Shown: one piece after another, positions 1 through 12,153 of the stretch
How the letters are laid out: every line of letters begins with the position of its first letter
Position numbering within the stretch: position 1 is the stretch's first letter
From: Trichostrongylus colubriformis
Lineage: Eukaryota > Nematoda > Chromadorea > Rhabditida > Trichostrongylidae
DNA length: 64,000 nucleotides
NCBI GenBank assembly: GCA_963978905.1
Contig: OZ022260.1
Location: forward strand, 44,413,551 to 44,477,550
Reading direction: 5' to 3'
The notes under the pieces: model-generated
Told to the model about the DNA's origin: nothing
Databases searched by the model: none
Seen by the model: only the letters and a program-made list of their open reading frames with translations
Program-made: the position numbers and the translations under genes

Positions 1-2468
1 TATTGAGACCAGACACGAAACTGCTTTACCTCACCGCTCTCTCCAAAAGTTTTATAATCTGATGGCCCGAAGAAAAGCCCAAAGACCCATGAAGATAAAG
101 TAGACAAAGGTCCATTCGTCTCTCCTGGCTTGGTCGGTTGCTCTGCCGGTCTGACCCACGAAAATAGGTTGAGAGATGGTCTATCTTGTTCTGAATAAGT
201 TTATTACGTGTGAATTGCATCGCAGAATCTTCACTATTTCTCTGACACGGGCATACTTACTCTGCTGGCCCTCCAACCATGACGGGGGCAGGAGACTTGG
301 ATTAGTCAACATCGCCTGCAGAAGTGCTGACTTGATCTGAAGATTTCAGTATGAATGGCTGAGAACGTTCAAAAGCGATGTTCTGGGTGAGATGCATTGA
401 AGGCCGCACCAACACAACAAAAAATGGATTTGCATGGCAATGTGGCTGCTCCTACTTCACTTCAGCCGACAGCTGCCAATCTCAACGTCATTCGTCGGAC
501 TCTCAAAATGAGTATTAAAGAATATCTCAACTACAAAGCCTCACCCTTTCATTGGCTGTCTTCATTACAGCTCACCCATCGGGCAAGTTCTTGATAGAAA
601 AATATATGGGTAGGGTGCTCGACCCTTCACTCAACCGTGGTAGCGATGTCCTACCCCTAACATAGAGCATTGAAAAAACTATGTAAACGATTCCATTACA
701 TGTGAAGAGGTCAGTGTGCAACAGAATCTGAAATACCAGTAAGCGCGACGTACCGCAAAAACGACATGGCTTCAGCTGCTCCATCTATAGCCCAAGTCCA
801 CAACATTATACGTCATGGGTCTGCGCCAGTATTGTACAGCTAGGTCAGGACATGCGAGGAGGCGGTAGCCGCGTCCACGCACGCGTGTAATTTGCAACAA
901 AATAGTTATTGATGTTTTTGGAAAAATCCTATAAGACTTTTGGCACAACCTAATATATGATATGATAGTAAAGCCTGTGTCTTAGTCAAGCGAGTGATCC
1001 ATTTCCTCATGCTCTACTAGCAATAATACTGGGTATCGACCGCTAGACTGATTAAAATTCTCTCGACAACTGGCACATGGATCCACCACTAACGTGTACG
1101 AATTAGATGCTCAGCAAGTAGACAAATTGCTACTAATCGATGCGATCGAACACAAAACCATCGATTCCTAAACAACCTAAACTGCAAATGTGACCACTTC
1201 ACCCAAAGTGATGAATAATGGATGAGCCCGCAAATGAAGACATAGAGGATGTCCTCATAATTTATGTGAGCTGGCCTTGCTCAGTTATAGCAACAATCAG
1301 CCCATTTGAAAGCCCCATTCCTGTATTCGTGACTTTTTGATTTGATAAGAGTCCTCAGTATTCCTGGTTGAGGAAATAACTGCGGTTTGTGCTGTGGTCA
1401 CTAAAAGTGTCATCTGTCGCACTACAGTGTCCCGCTGCCCAATCGCTTTGCAGCCAGCCAAACCGAGTGGTCGTTTAATATGCGGTAGTGAGGATCACAG
1501 AAGGATTACGCTTTCCTTCAGCCGATCTTAGAAAACATTACGATCTTGGAGTGCGTTACATGATCCAGATTACTGACCACTCGCAATCGCGGGACCTGCC
1601 TCTTTAAAGTTCATGTTTGACAGCACATATTATATAAGTTCATGGTTAAGTTGAGTTTTCATTTGAGAGTGCAACATATGTGTACGTTTAACAATGTCAA
1701 CAATCCGCACAACTATGAGTCGTGAATTAGTGGCTGAGAATATCTAAAGGAGGCTAAAAGAGACAAAAAAACCATCTCATGCCCATCTTCTTAATATGAA
1801 AGTCATTGCAATAACGATCAGATGCTTCAATCCGCGCTAGATTAGCTATCGCCATCATCGGGCGAGTTCTTGATAGAATAGTGCGGGTAGGGTGCTCAAC
1901 CATGCCAGACATCTTATGCATCTTCGTTATGACCGTAGATGCACATCTACGAGTAGGTCTATCAGTTGGAAATCAGATGAGAGACAACAAACAGCTCCAG
2001 ACAGAATTTTCCACAAGAACCTCGCTGAAAGGGGTCACTCAAGCAAGTGCACGTCTTAACTTAGCTTTTGTGTAACGCGCTCTGACTATACTGCCTCAGC
2101 CACCGATGATATAATAACTGATGACTTCTGATGTATTCATACCATCTGCATTAAAAAGAGCTTCGGCTCGTTTATGAATGTTACTTGCCCCATCCCCTGT
2201 TCCCATAAATCTATAAGACAACAGCTGCGAAGGGTGCTATAGCAATGAGGGGAGGGGCCATAAAAAGTTGCTTATATGGGCGATTGGAGAGATCCTTGAG
2301 GGGTCAATCTGCACTCAGGCGTATACTTTAGCCTAAGCCTTTATGGAGGAATGTCCATAGTGGGATGCCCCCCACCCATTGCGATAGCACCCTGCAAAGT
2401 ATGAAATGAAGAATACTTGAGTGGCCAACATCTTCTCAGTCTAGCTGAAAACCCAAATCACGTACTCC
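1..2468. other. No gene seen; scattered repeats
   Basis: Apart from the mariner relic at 921-953, the only structure is a duplicated block. GGGCAAGTTCTTGATAGAAA with GGGTAGGGTGCTCGACC near 579-623 recurs as GGGCGAGTTCTTGATAGAAT with GGGTAGGGTGCTCAACC near 1860-1903. Open frames are short and without domains. Confidence 0.5.
921..953 (+). mobile_element. Terminal relic of an MLE-B type mariner
   Basis: The sequence GAAAAATCCTATAAGACTTT followed by TGGCACAACCTAA and then TA matches the right terminus of MLE-B with a few substitutions. Nothing of the remaining element is visible to the left. Confidence 0.7.
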
Positions 2469-2472
2469 TTAA

Positions 2473-3027
2473 AGGCAGCATTAGGGGAAAGTCGGACGAA
2501 AAGTAAAAGAAGTAGTGGATATGAAAGTCGGGATGTCTAGTAACAGGACAGTGAAGAAACAACGAACGGAAGTGGCCAAAAACCCGAGAAATAGGACCCC
2601 TTTCCCACTGTTGATTCTCGACGCGGACGACCTTTCCGTCAAGAGGCAGGTAGTCTGATCTAGTTCTTCATTGGCATGTTGCCAAGTAATTACAAGGGAA
2701 TGTTTGGAAATACGACAGCATCTATGTATTTTTTGGAGTGAGCTCAAGCTAAAACTGCGAAAGCGCGCAGCAAAACATTCAATCCTGCCGTATCTTCTTG
2801 ACCGCTCTCACCCCACTCAATCGGGAAATACGTCATCGGGAGGCGGGGTCTACCTGTCAAGAGGCGGAGCATAAGTGCGTTTGCGGGGTTTTGCGGCGTT
2901 TCTACAGCTCAGAGGGGCGCTTTTTCACCGGGATTTCGCCATAGATAGCCTTCTTAGGCCCAGGACTACCATGTGAGTGACTTCTTCTAGGGATTTCTCC
3001 ATTACCACATTACCCCTAATGCTGTCT
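2473..3027. mobile_element. Palindromic TTAA-flanked MITE, family P2 (copy 1)
   Basis: 555 bp between TTAA at 2469-2472 and TTAA at 3028-3031. Ends read AGGCAGCATTAGGGGAAAGT and, inward from the right, AGACAGCATTAGGGGTAATG. The interior has CGAGAAATAGGACCCC and a GTCAAGAGGC motif in both orientations. No genuine coding sequence. Confidence 0.85.
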
Positions 3028-3392
3028 TTAAGTGATTGCAACACTCTGGGTTTTTATAGACACACGATGGTACACGGGAGAGTCTACCGCAAAGCGCCTC
3101 CCTGAGCGCTTCTTCTGTTCTCAGTTTTTGACCCTTACCGAGTGATTCTTCAAGGCTGATCACATTCTGTCCTTTATGACCATAAAACCCTAGCGTGTAA
3201 AGAAAATCAATCAGACAGATCCCTGAAATTGTACAGTAACTGTTAGCTCACATACCACATCTTTCTTCTCCGTTAGCATTTTCATCTCTTCATCCACTCC
3301 TTCATGGTGCATGTGAAAATGTTCTACCATGCTATTAATCACTTTGTCAATTGCATTGAGAACCTTCAAAAACACAACAGTAACTTCTTTAA

Positions 3393-3930
3393 AGGCAGCA
3401 CTAGGGGAAATTCGGACGAAAAGTAAAATAAGTAGTGAATCTGAAAGTCGAGATGCCTAGTAACAGGACAGTGGAGAAAGAACGGATGGAAATGACCAAA
3501 AACCCGAGAAATAGGACCCCCTTCTCGCGTTGATCTTCAACGCGGACGACCTCTCCGTCAAGAGGCGGATACTCCGAACGAAAATTCCAATGGCATGTTG
3601 CCAGGTAAACACAGGGGAATGTTTGGAAACACGACAGTATCTCTTTCTGAAGTAAGCTTCAGGCTGAAGCTGCGAAAGCGCGCTGCAATACCTCCGATCT
3701 CACCGCATATCCTCGGCCGCTCTTATCGTAGCCAACAAGGTATCACGTCGCTTGGTGGCGGGGTCGATCATCCTAAGGCGTCAGCTCTTATCCGTTGCGC
3801 CGTTTCTACAGCTCGGAGGCGCACTTTTTCACCAGGATTTCGTCAAAGACAGCCTTCTTAGGCTCATAGTTTCCATCTAAGTAAATTCTTTCAAGAATCT
3901 CTCAACGACCACATTACCCTCAAGCTGTCT
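3393..3930. mobile_element. Palindromic TTAA-flanked MITE, family P2 (copy 2)
   Basis: 538 bp between TTAA at 3389-3392 and 3931-3934, in the same orientation as copy 1 and only 360 bp away. It starts AGGCAGCACTAGGGGAAATT and shares blocks such as GAGAAATAGGACCCC, GACCTCTCCGTCAAGAGGCG and TTGCCAGGTAAACACAGGGG with copy 1. Confidence 0.85.
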
Positions 3931-4799
3931 TTAACATTGACACCAGTGGTACTCTGGAGTTCCTTTCTTTAAGGAACCCTAAAGAGAGTGCTGGCTTTCT
4001 TTCTTTGACGATGCACGTATGCCCCGCAGTTGCCCCGTAGCTGGGTCGCTTACATACCCTTCATTCTGATGCCAGGACAGAAGCCTGTAAGACGAGTAGG
4101 GTAGACACGCAAGGCACGACCTCTATGTCGCATATCGTTTTCTGCGTCTTTTAGATCACACTCTACCCGCCCCGCCTGCTGCCGACACTAACGAACTCTG
4201 TTCCTCTGTCCGCTCCGCTCTGCCGGTATATTTGCTTGCCACCGCCGTAGAGTATGAAGGCGTCCTTATGCTACGAAAGCTGATCGGTCTTCTTCGCAAT
4301 GAGCACTCATTCTGAGTGAACACATTTAGCACAAACACTTTTTCTTCAGATTATTTTTCCGCATAGTGTCTAGACCCAACGTTCCGTCTTTTATTCTGTA
4401 AATAATGTGTATAGACGTACAGGGTGCAGGCGCACTGATTTACTTGAATATTATTCCCAAACAGTAGTAGGAATAGTGGAACGATCAATTATCAAACCCT
4501 TCACCTCGATTCATCGCGATTTCTACGTCTGAACCCCTCCCCAAGGTGTCTACGGAAGCGATCAAAGCAACGATCTTGAAGAGATTGGTTCCTAGATGAT
4601 TTCTCTCTTGCAGCGCAGTTCAAAGAGCGTGGAACTTGAAACTTCTAAAAGCTGGACATCACTATGCTGATTCGTATACGGCGGCGGCTCAATGAAGCAC
4701 ATTTCTCCTGCTTGATACCTGACCTCACAAAAAGGCAGTATTCTGACGATTTTGAGCGGTTTAACTTGAGAAGAAAAGTAGTGTGGATTGAAATGCACC

Positions 4800-5000
4800 C
4801 ACTGCCGGACTGCAAGGTGTTTTACCGGAGAAGAATTGTGCCAGCAGTTGGTCTTCTTCCTTCGTAACGGTATTTTCAATGACCTTGAAAGCAATATAGC
4901 ATTATCATGAAGTCCTCGAGTGCAATTTTTGATGTTACCCACTGCGCGAACGATTTTATAAATTCTTAGGAAAAATAGCGTTACAAAGAGGCGCTCAAAC
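4800..5000 (-). CDS. Possible short exons inside a 146-codon open frame
   Basis: Within 4592-5032 there are acceptor-like TTCTTTGCAG and GCTTTCAAG sites. The latter opens VIENTVTKEEDQLLAQFFSG, bounded by a GTAAAA donor. The composition is gene-like but no family is recognised and the larger ORF itself shows no domain. Confidence 0.2.
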
Positions 5001-5579
5001 TGCAAAGAAGAATGAACCGTCAAAATTGCCATGGCTCTTTTGCAGTCTAGATGGGTGCCTTTTCAGTTTTAATGTGTGCCATTTTGTGCCTCCACGCGAC
5101 TTTCTTAAACTGTCCAAGGATACTCTCTAACCGCAGGCTTTGTCCAGTGGTGATAATATCGCTCTCTCATGTAATTGAACGAACCATCACAGTTCTTGAG
5201 GCAAATAAGTGCAAAGCGGCTGCTCATTGAGCGAGAAGTTCCAGCGCTAAGTCGTATTGAATATACTAGCGCTACCTCGGAACTCCGAGAAACATGAGCG
5301 GCAAAGATGAGGCTTCCTACAACCCGTCTTGTGCGAGTCTGCGTGAAAGTGAGCCTCTGAGTGTACTCCCGTAGATGGTATCATGAGGAACTCTGAATAT
5401 CACGTGTTCCCCTATGTCAAAACTTCTTTCACTATTGAAATCTATTCCTTATCTTATCGCTTATATCATAAGTCTTCTTCGCCACACTGTCACCACTTTA
5501 GCCACTATCCGTTGCAGCAATCACATCGTGAATGGGCGGCCAGGGCTTTATAGTGGATACGCGCCGGCTTCTTTGACTC

Positions 5580-5697
5580 TGCATACTCCAGGATACTCAT
5601 GCCTCGGTAAAGATCCAGACTAAGCGGCTGTGGGTTGATTCATCTGACTACGGAGGGGGTTTGGAATACCCCAATAATCTTGGAATGTGCTTTCAAG
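5580..5697. repeat. P3 MITE end fragment
   Basis: The order CATACTCCAGGATACTCATG, CCTCGGTAAAGATCCAGACT, GGGTTGATTCATCTGACTAC and TTGGAATGTGCTTTCAAG matches the right arm of the P3 elements at 25 and 63 kb. Confidence 0.6.
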
Positions 5698-6099
5698 CAA
5701 CGCGCAGAACATCCCTTCAATCGGCATCACGGGTCTTACTATAAATAGCAGAGGCTAATCTGGAATCAAGAGATCTTAGACCATCCTTAATGCTGAGAAT
5801 GGAACTAAACTCCTACGAAAAAGCCTTGTCAAAAGGAGTGGTGTTGAAATAATCCTCTTCGTTTCTATCTGACAATGGAAGGACTCGAGGTCGAAGTGGC
5901 CAATCGGGATGGGGTATATGTGGTTCGATGTGTTTTCTGACGCTGATTTCGAATCCGCATTTCAAATTTGCAGAACGATCCTCTGAGCAGAGTTACAAGG
6001 CCGTTTTTCGACGAAAATCGAATCAAATACGCGACAAGCGAATGGACCACCAGCCGAATGGCGTGGAGATAAGTGTCTTGCTCCATAAATCGAGGACGA

Positions 6100-6740
6100 T
6101 CGGATCCTTTGACTCCAATAGCGTTTTGATTGCGAATTTGACGTTATTCTGCAGATCGAATGCGATAATCACACTCTATAGGTCGAATAACCACTCCATG
6201 TAAGTTGAAGAAATCATCTCTTAACTCATTTCCAGACTCGAGTTTCCCGATGAAGTAAAAGCCGTTTGTCTCCTCAGGGAAAAAACTATTGAATCCAGCG
6301 TTCAATATCCTATCAATATGCGTAGGTCTCATTTTGATGTTCCATAAAAGGTTGAACATTTTTGACTGAAAAGAGAATGGGCCAGCGCAGAAAGAATACT
6401 ATTCAGCACGCTTTGAAATGGCCAACTCTTCCTTTCCATGTCTTCGAGATAGCTTGGAGAAGATCTCGCTGTTTATAAAAATGGGCAGCTGACCTTGTCA
6501 CGACAACCTATTGCGAGAATGCTCGTGGCCAATTCTGCGTTCTTCTCCTGAATCGGAGCAGTGTAGTCGGTAGCCGGTAGTTGGTATTGAAGGAAAATTG
6601 AGTTGTCACAAACCATTTTGGCTTCGTTGTCAGTCTTTTTCGCCTCATATTTTCTGATGACTTTGACCAAATCAACCTTATCCTGAGAATAAAATAGCTT
6701 GTAGTAGAAATCACTAGACAGAGCACGGCAAAAAATAAGT
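6100..6740 (-). CDS. Possible exons of an unrecognised minus-strand gene
   Basis: One segment follows the acceptor TATTCTCAG at about 6685 and reads DKVDLVKVIRKYEAKK, then MVCDNSIFLQYQLPATDY and EKNAELATSILAI. A second follows CTCTTTTCAG at about 6365 and reads FNLLWNIKMRPTHIDRILNA, then PEETNGFYFIGKLESG. Both have protein-like composition and good 3' splice sites. No homologue is recognised and the connection between them is not established. Confidence 0.3.
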
Positions 6741-7664
6741 GCCAAAGAAATACATGAACAAACCTCTAGCCTTCCGAATATGTGATTTGGTTTGTTTCTA
6801 TCGAATATTTTGTTAGACCGCTGAATATTCGCTCATTAGCTTGAATGCAGAAGCGATAACTTAGACAACTATTTAATGTGAATGACACTTTCAGAGAAAT
6901 TACTCTTTCATTATTGAGTGATAATTCAATTTCGACTCAGTTTATCGTATATTTAGAGCATTGTCGATACCAGGACTCCTTCCAAAGTTTCGCTAGAATG
7001 GCAGTCAATAGAGGCAATGAGAGCAATAGGGTGAAGTTACTCACCAAATGTCCGCTAGTTTTGATTGCATTTACAGAAAACCAATGCTTGTTTCACTAAT
7101 GGTATGTATGTGACGCACATAGGTGAGAACTAGAGGGTAAGCCAATTCGATGGTATGGGATGAGGTTGAACCACGAAAGGAGTCATGTGCAACATCAAAC
7201 GCTGGGAGCGGTTCCCATCTACAAGCATTACTCGAAGGTAAGATGCTTAAAAACCACACCACATCGGGCATCGACCTCTAGTAGTTGGTGGTGGGCCAAT
7301 GCAGAAAATGCTCACGGCGCCTCCTGATGTATACATTCCATGTTTCCAAATCCTTTCAGAACGTTCTTATAAATCAAATGGAAACAGAGAAAGCAACACG
7401 GCTTCACAGCATTTCGTAAATTTAAGGGTATGGATGTCTTTGCATTATCTTGAGCGCTTTCGATCAGATCTTGGCCTTTGGAGAAATAAAAACGGCCTTC
7501 TTGCGGGAACTCCACTAATAAGCATAGGATAGTGCAAAGGTGCGAACATAGATATCTTTCTCAAAATCTGGACACTGATATCACGTCATTGAATTCGCGT
7601 ACTCCCATTTCACTTGGTTCCGGGTGTGAAGCTGCTTAATTTTCGTTTCATATTTCCTCGTTAA

Positions 7665-7900
7665 AGGCACCGAGAGCGGTAAGGGGAAGGTGAAAATTGG
7701 GAATGCATGTTCTCTGAAACAAACCTTATTTCAGAAGAGGTGATGTGCAGAGAAACATGAATTGAAAAAAAGGCTTGCGATCTCATCAAGATCTCGCAGC
7801 ACGCCCTGTCGTGCTGCAGTTCATCGGCCGTGAGAGAATTGGGCGAGGGCGGGATAACGTTGCTGGCCGCCTGATTCAGCGTCTAGCCTGTTTGCAGTCT
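7665..7900. mobile_element. P1 MITE half-copy
   Basis: After TTAA (7661-7664) the sequence AGGCACCGAGAGCGGTAAGG, then GTTCTCTGAAAC and TCAGAAGAGGTGAT, follows the right half of the 44-kb P1 element read inward. The second half is absent or unrecognisable. Confidence 0.6.
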
Positions 7901-8282
7901 ATCCTCGGCTAGTAATGCAAAGAGATTTTCGCGAGAGAAACGAGAGATTTTTGGATTTCTATTTCTCGGTTTTTTTCAGTTTCATTTCGTTCTTTCGCTA
8001 CTGTTACATTGCCACCTACTGCACCCCTACTTTCAATTCCGAAATCTGCCAAATCAACCTTCCAATGTTTTTGAATCATGGTTAGACACCATTATTCCAC
8101 GATATATTTGATCAACTTTATGATGCAAAATTTTCTTCCTTCCGTGACACGCATGAGTTGTTCTCAATGCTTATGTGAACGAGAAGGGAGCACCCTATCG
8201 TGCACGGCGACCGTCGCTACTTTTGCACAGGTTCCAGCACGAGGAGAAAATCTGTCACCCACCCCAAGTCCAGGCAGAAATA

Positions 8283-9155
8283 TTAGGCTGTCCCGAAAAA
8301 TCCGGAACACCTTGGCGGACAAGGGTTTTCGGGCCTCCCCACAATGGATAGCCAGGGCATTTGTCGATTGACTTTGAGGAACGTTCCATGCCATAGGTAT
8401 ATAAGGATTCGCGCCTATCCACAAAAGGAATAGAGCTCGAAATGGACGAGACGTCACTCCGAGCATTGTACCTCTACGAGTTCTGCCGAGGGAGTTCCAT
8501 AAGGGGAGTGGTCCAAATAATCAGCGTCGCATGTGGAGCAAGCACAACTATCCACCGTTGGTTCACCCGCTTCCGTTCTGAAGATATAGCCCTGAAAGTT
8601 CAGCAACCCAGTGGCCGTCCATCTGAGCTGACGACCAGCTTTTCAGGAGAACTGTGCAGGAGAACCCCAGCGGCAAGCACACGTGAAGTAGCCCTGCTAC
8701 TCGGTTGTGGGAACACCACAGTCGATCAGCATCTCACTCGGCTGGGATACCGGAAAGTGCTCTCGACTTGGACACCCCATGCCCTATCCGACAGCCGACA
8801 TCTGGCAACATTCACCCGGGCCACCTTGGCGACGCCAGACTGAGAAGTGCTGCCACATCCTCCATATAGCCCCGACTTCGCACTGTCTGACTACCAGCTG
8901 TTCGCCCCTCTACAGAACTTCCTAAAGGGGAAACAGCTCAAAAAACAGAGCGACATCGAGATGGAGGTCGAGCGTTTCTTCGCGAGGCAGTCTCAACAGT
9001 TCTGGGCGGATGGGATTGGCAAGCTTCCGGATAGATGACAGAAGGTGATAGATAGTAATGGTGAATATCTTGTTAGCTGAAATGTGTTTATGTTGTAAAG
9101 AAATAAATTTGAAAAAAAGTGGTCGGGGTGTTCCGGAACTTTCGGGACAACCTAA
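8283..9155 (+). mobile_element. Mariner element, internally deleted (MLE-A)
   Basis: 873-bp element flanked by TA on both sides (8281-8282 and 9156-9157). Terminal inverted repeats begin TTAGGCTGTCCCGAAAA on the left and TTAGGTTGTCCCGAAAG when read inward from the right. It holds the two ends of a mariner transposase joined across a deletion, so it is about 0.4 kb shorter than an autonomous mariner. It should be mobilisable only in trans. Confidence 0.93.
8442..9038 (+). pseudogene. Mariner transposase remnant of MLE-A
   Basis: Reading frame 8442-8843 has the N-terminal paired-type helix-turn-helix region: LYLYEFCRGSSIRG, then WFTRFRSEDIAL, SGRPSEL and a second helix-turn-helix ending LTRLGYRK, then the WTPH linker motif. 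A stop at 8841-8843 follows. The C-terminal part resumes in another frame (8847-9038) with [18 protein letters not shown], which contains the third catalytic Asp. The segment with the first two catalytic Asp residues is deleted. Not functional as a transposase. Confidence 0.9.
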
Positions 9156-11092
9156 TATATATGCCTGGATGCGGAGTTTGATGATTGCGGAATAGTATCT
9201 GGTGAAACGTCGCGAAAATAAGTGAGCTCAATACTAAAAAATTTGCTCTTTGCTGAATCACTTACATTGAAGTATGGCTGGGCCGGTGAAGAGTTCATTT
9301 CTTCCCTCTCGCATTTTGCAAGGGAGTGCACATATGACAAAGGAGAAAAAATAAAAAAGGTATTGATAAGGTTAATATTTTAATTAGTCTGTGGTTCGTT
9401 TCGCCTCGTTTTACCCATACGAACCACTAAGTTTTCTATTCACCCCCGATATCACCTGCGCTCTAAGAATCAGAGCATGATGCCAGTAGCCTCGCGAACA
9501 CAAGTTCAACTAAGGAGTAGGGCTTGGTAAATCCAAACAGGATCCCAGCAAATTTGACAGGATAATTTCATTAATGTAATATCAGTGACAACATTAAGAC
9601 CTATCGCTGATCCAGAGTCTACTTTGAATCAAAAAGTAATAAAAGTTATAAGACTATAAAATATTAGCAAAAAAATCACTGAAATTTTCGGTTTTTCGGA
9701 CCTCCTCTTTCTTCTGAACTTCTCGTGGTGTTAAATCCTGTAAGTAATGATGACATCTATCGAATGTAGCAACGAGCACGCTTTCTGTTACAGAAGCACA
9801 TATTTTTGGGAACGTAACATCGTAGCATTTTTTGACTATATAATTTCTTTCAACATAAGTGCACCCGGAACTGCCATGTCTTTGGAAGACACTTTTTCCT
9901 CATTCCCTATCACGATTCTGTTTTGTCGCTTTTTTTCATAGGTCGGACAATGCAGCATTTGGAGGTAGGGTACAGAAAGGAGCATTCAGGCGGCAAAAAT
10001 CGTCACTTTCCCCGCCTGCTATTCCTCGCCTTACATTCAGGCGAGAGTGCTGGTCTAAATGCTCGTGACTCAAATGAAATGAAATGGCGCGAATATTGTA
10101 AAAGTGGATGGCATCAGGGTCAAGCGTGGCGTTTTCAGGAAAATTTCAAAACACGACACCCCTTTCATTTTCCCGTTTGGACCTAGCAAAATTCAATACT
10201 TGTTCTGAAAAGAAAGCATCGTCGAGCATGGGTCACGTACTCATCTTCTGGTAACATTGGAGAAAGACAAGAAGCTAAACAAGTAATGCAGCAGGGCAGA
10301 GGACGAAAAAAAGGACAACAAGGTTTAAATTATTCCATCACGATGCAGCAACCCTGCCATTGCGATGAAGCGTGCTACCCTTTTCATAGTGAAGTTTATC
10401 ATTATTCAAGTACTTATAACTTTACTAAAACTTGACCGTAACAATCTTACAACCGCCGAAACCACATCTCGAGGAAAAGCAATTAAACAAAAACATATCG
10501 TCTATTTTTTTTTGTTGAAGTAGCGAATCTTCCAATGGTCTTAGGAAACATTAACTGAGATGCTTCCAATACACATCTCTTGCTCTCAAAGGTGAAGGGC
10601 GAATGACCTAGCAGGGCTCACTGTGGGATGCGCCGTGTATGCGAATCCCATTCACAGTGCATAAGAACGTTTTCGAGTCCGTGTAGCTGTTCACTAGCGC
10701 CAGTCTACGTGTTTGCAATCGAGTAAAATATGGGAGCAATCCGTACCAATTGATTTTTCAATTTTTATACCAGTTTCATGTGTATTCGTCCATGCTGTGA
10801 CCTGTGGATAGATAACGCACCACACGAATAATCGTCAAATGTCAGAGGTCCCTGATTACGTGCTTTCGTGCAAGCAGACCAACGGGAGTGCAATTGGTCT
10901 TCGCCGACCTCTTCATTGACAACGAATCAGGCTTAAGGTGCATTAGTTGTTTGGTCGCCTTGTAATCGTATTCTGTGGACAGGGTGTAAGGACTTGTTAC
11001 CAAACGCGTGTAATTGATCTCTTTGTAAAGCGATTTCGTACTGCAGCATAAATAAGACGTGTTTGGCTGCAGAGGCTACATACAGTCCACTT

Positions 11093-11204
11093 CGTAGCGT
11101 TTGACAGGGCGTGGTCTACGGACTTGGGTGAGAGTGTATCAATTTTTCCCAGCCAGCCACACTTTCTCACTCTCGCCACTCAGGCCACGTCCTATCAAGC
11201 GCTC
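11093..11204. repeat. Short hairpin repeat, family H (copy 1)
   Basis: About 110 bp with partly complementary ends (AGCGTTTGACAGGGCGTGG against CCACGTCCTATCAAGCGCT). The interior includes TCTACGGACTTGGGTGAGAG and a CACTTTCTCACTCTCG block. It shares end-to-centre order with the copy at 12048-12153. Confidence 0.65.
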
Positions 11205-12047
11205 CGAAATGGACTGTGGATACTACATAGACCAGATAGACCAGAAGTCGCTTTGATATCGCTATCAGATTCGGATCATATAAACCTTTTACATATCTTA
11301 TGAACGGAACGCGACTTTATCACATTCTCCCCTTTATTCCTTCCATCCTAAACCTGAGAGAATTCTTAAAACCTGAGAGGACTTACGCGAGAAATACGAT
11401 CCTCAATTTCAGCGGACCAGGTACGACCCCTCCGTCGAGGAATCCTCGACAGAGGCCTGGGCGTGGAAAACTTTCCGCATACTGGAAATCCTCCAGATTG
11501 TGACGACGGGGTTCTAGGTTCCTTACAAAGTGAGACGGACGTCAGGCTTCCAAAAAATTGGGTGAAAAGATGGATTGTGTTCAAGTGGGGACCTTTTTAT
11601 CGTTTCATTTTTATTCGGCATTTAACAGAAAAGATCTTGGATCTCGATGCCAACGCTACGACATTAACGCAACGTATGATGCAGAGCATACTACAATTTC
11701 GATATAAAACACAACTCAGATCCTACCTCTCTGCTTGTCAGTAAATCTTTCTCGCTGCTCGGTGGCTGAAATTGTAATTTGAAGCTTTTATTGAGCTGCG
11801 AGTACTCTGATTACTCTGGCGTCAGACGGAAGAACCCGCCCAGATCATGGAGTGCGAGTTCAAGTTCCGTCAGAGACCAAAGCTTTTCCCTGTACAGCAT
11901 CCTTATAACAACTTTCGCATCGCGGGCCACAGCGAAAACCAGCAAGGAACAAATATCAACAACATGAAAATAAATATCAGCTCTGAATAGCACTCGTGCT
12001 TTATGTGTATGCAAAAATCCAAATGATTTGAAAAAACGCAAAGTCGA

Positions 12048-12153
12048 AAATGCCCGACGGCTGGCAGGGCGAGACCTACGGACTTGTGTCGATCTCTCTC
12101 ACCCCGCCACACACTCTCACCCAACTCTGTAAGCCCGCCCTGCCAGCCTTCGG
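12048..12153. repeat. Short hairpin repeat, family H (copy 2)
   Basis: About 105 bp. Ends CCGACGGCTGGCAGGGCG and CGCCCTGCCAGCCTTCGG form a nearly perfect stem. The interior has CCTACGGACTTGTGTCG and ACACTCTCACCC, as in copy 1. The overlapping 186-codon minus-strand ORF is crossed by this palindrome and has no recognisable domain. Confidence 0.7.
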
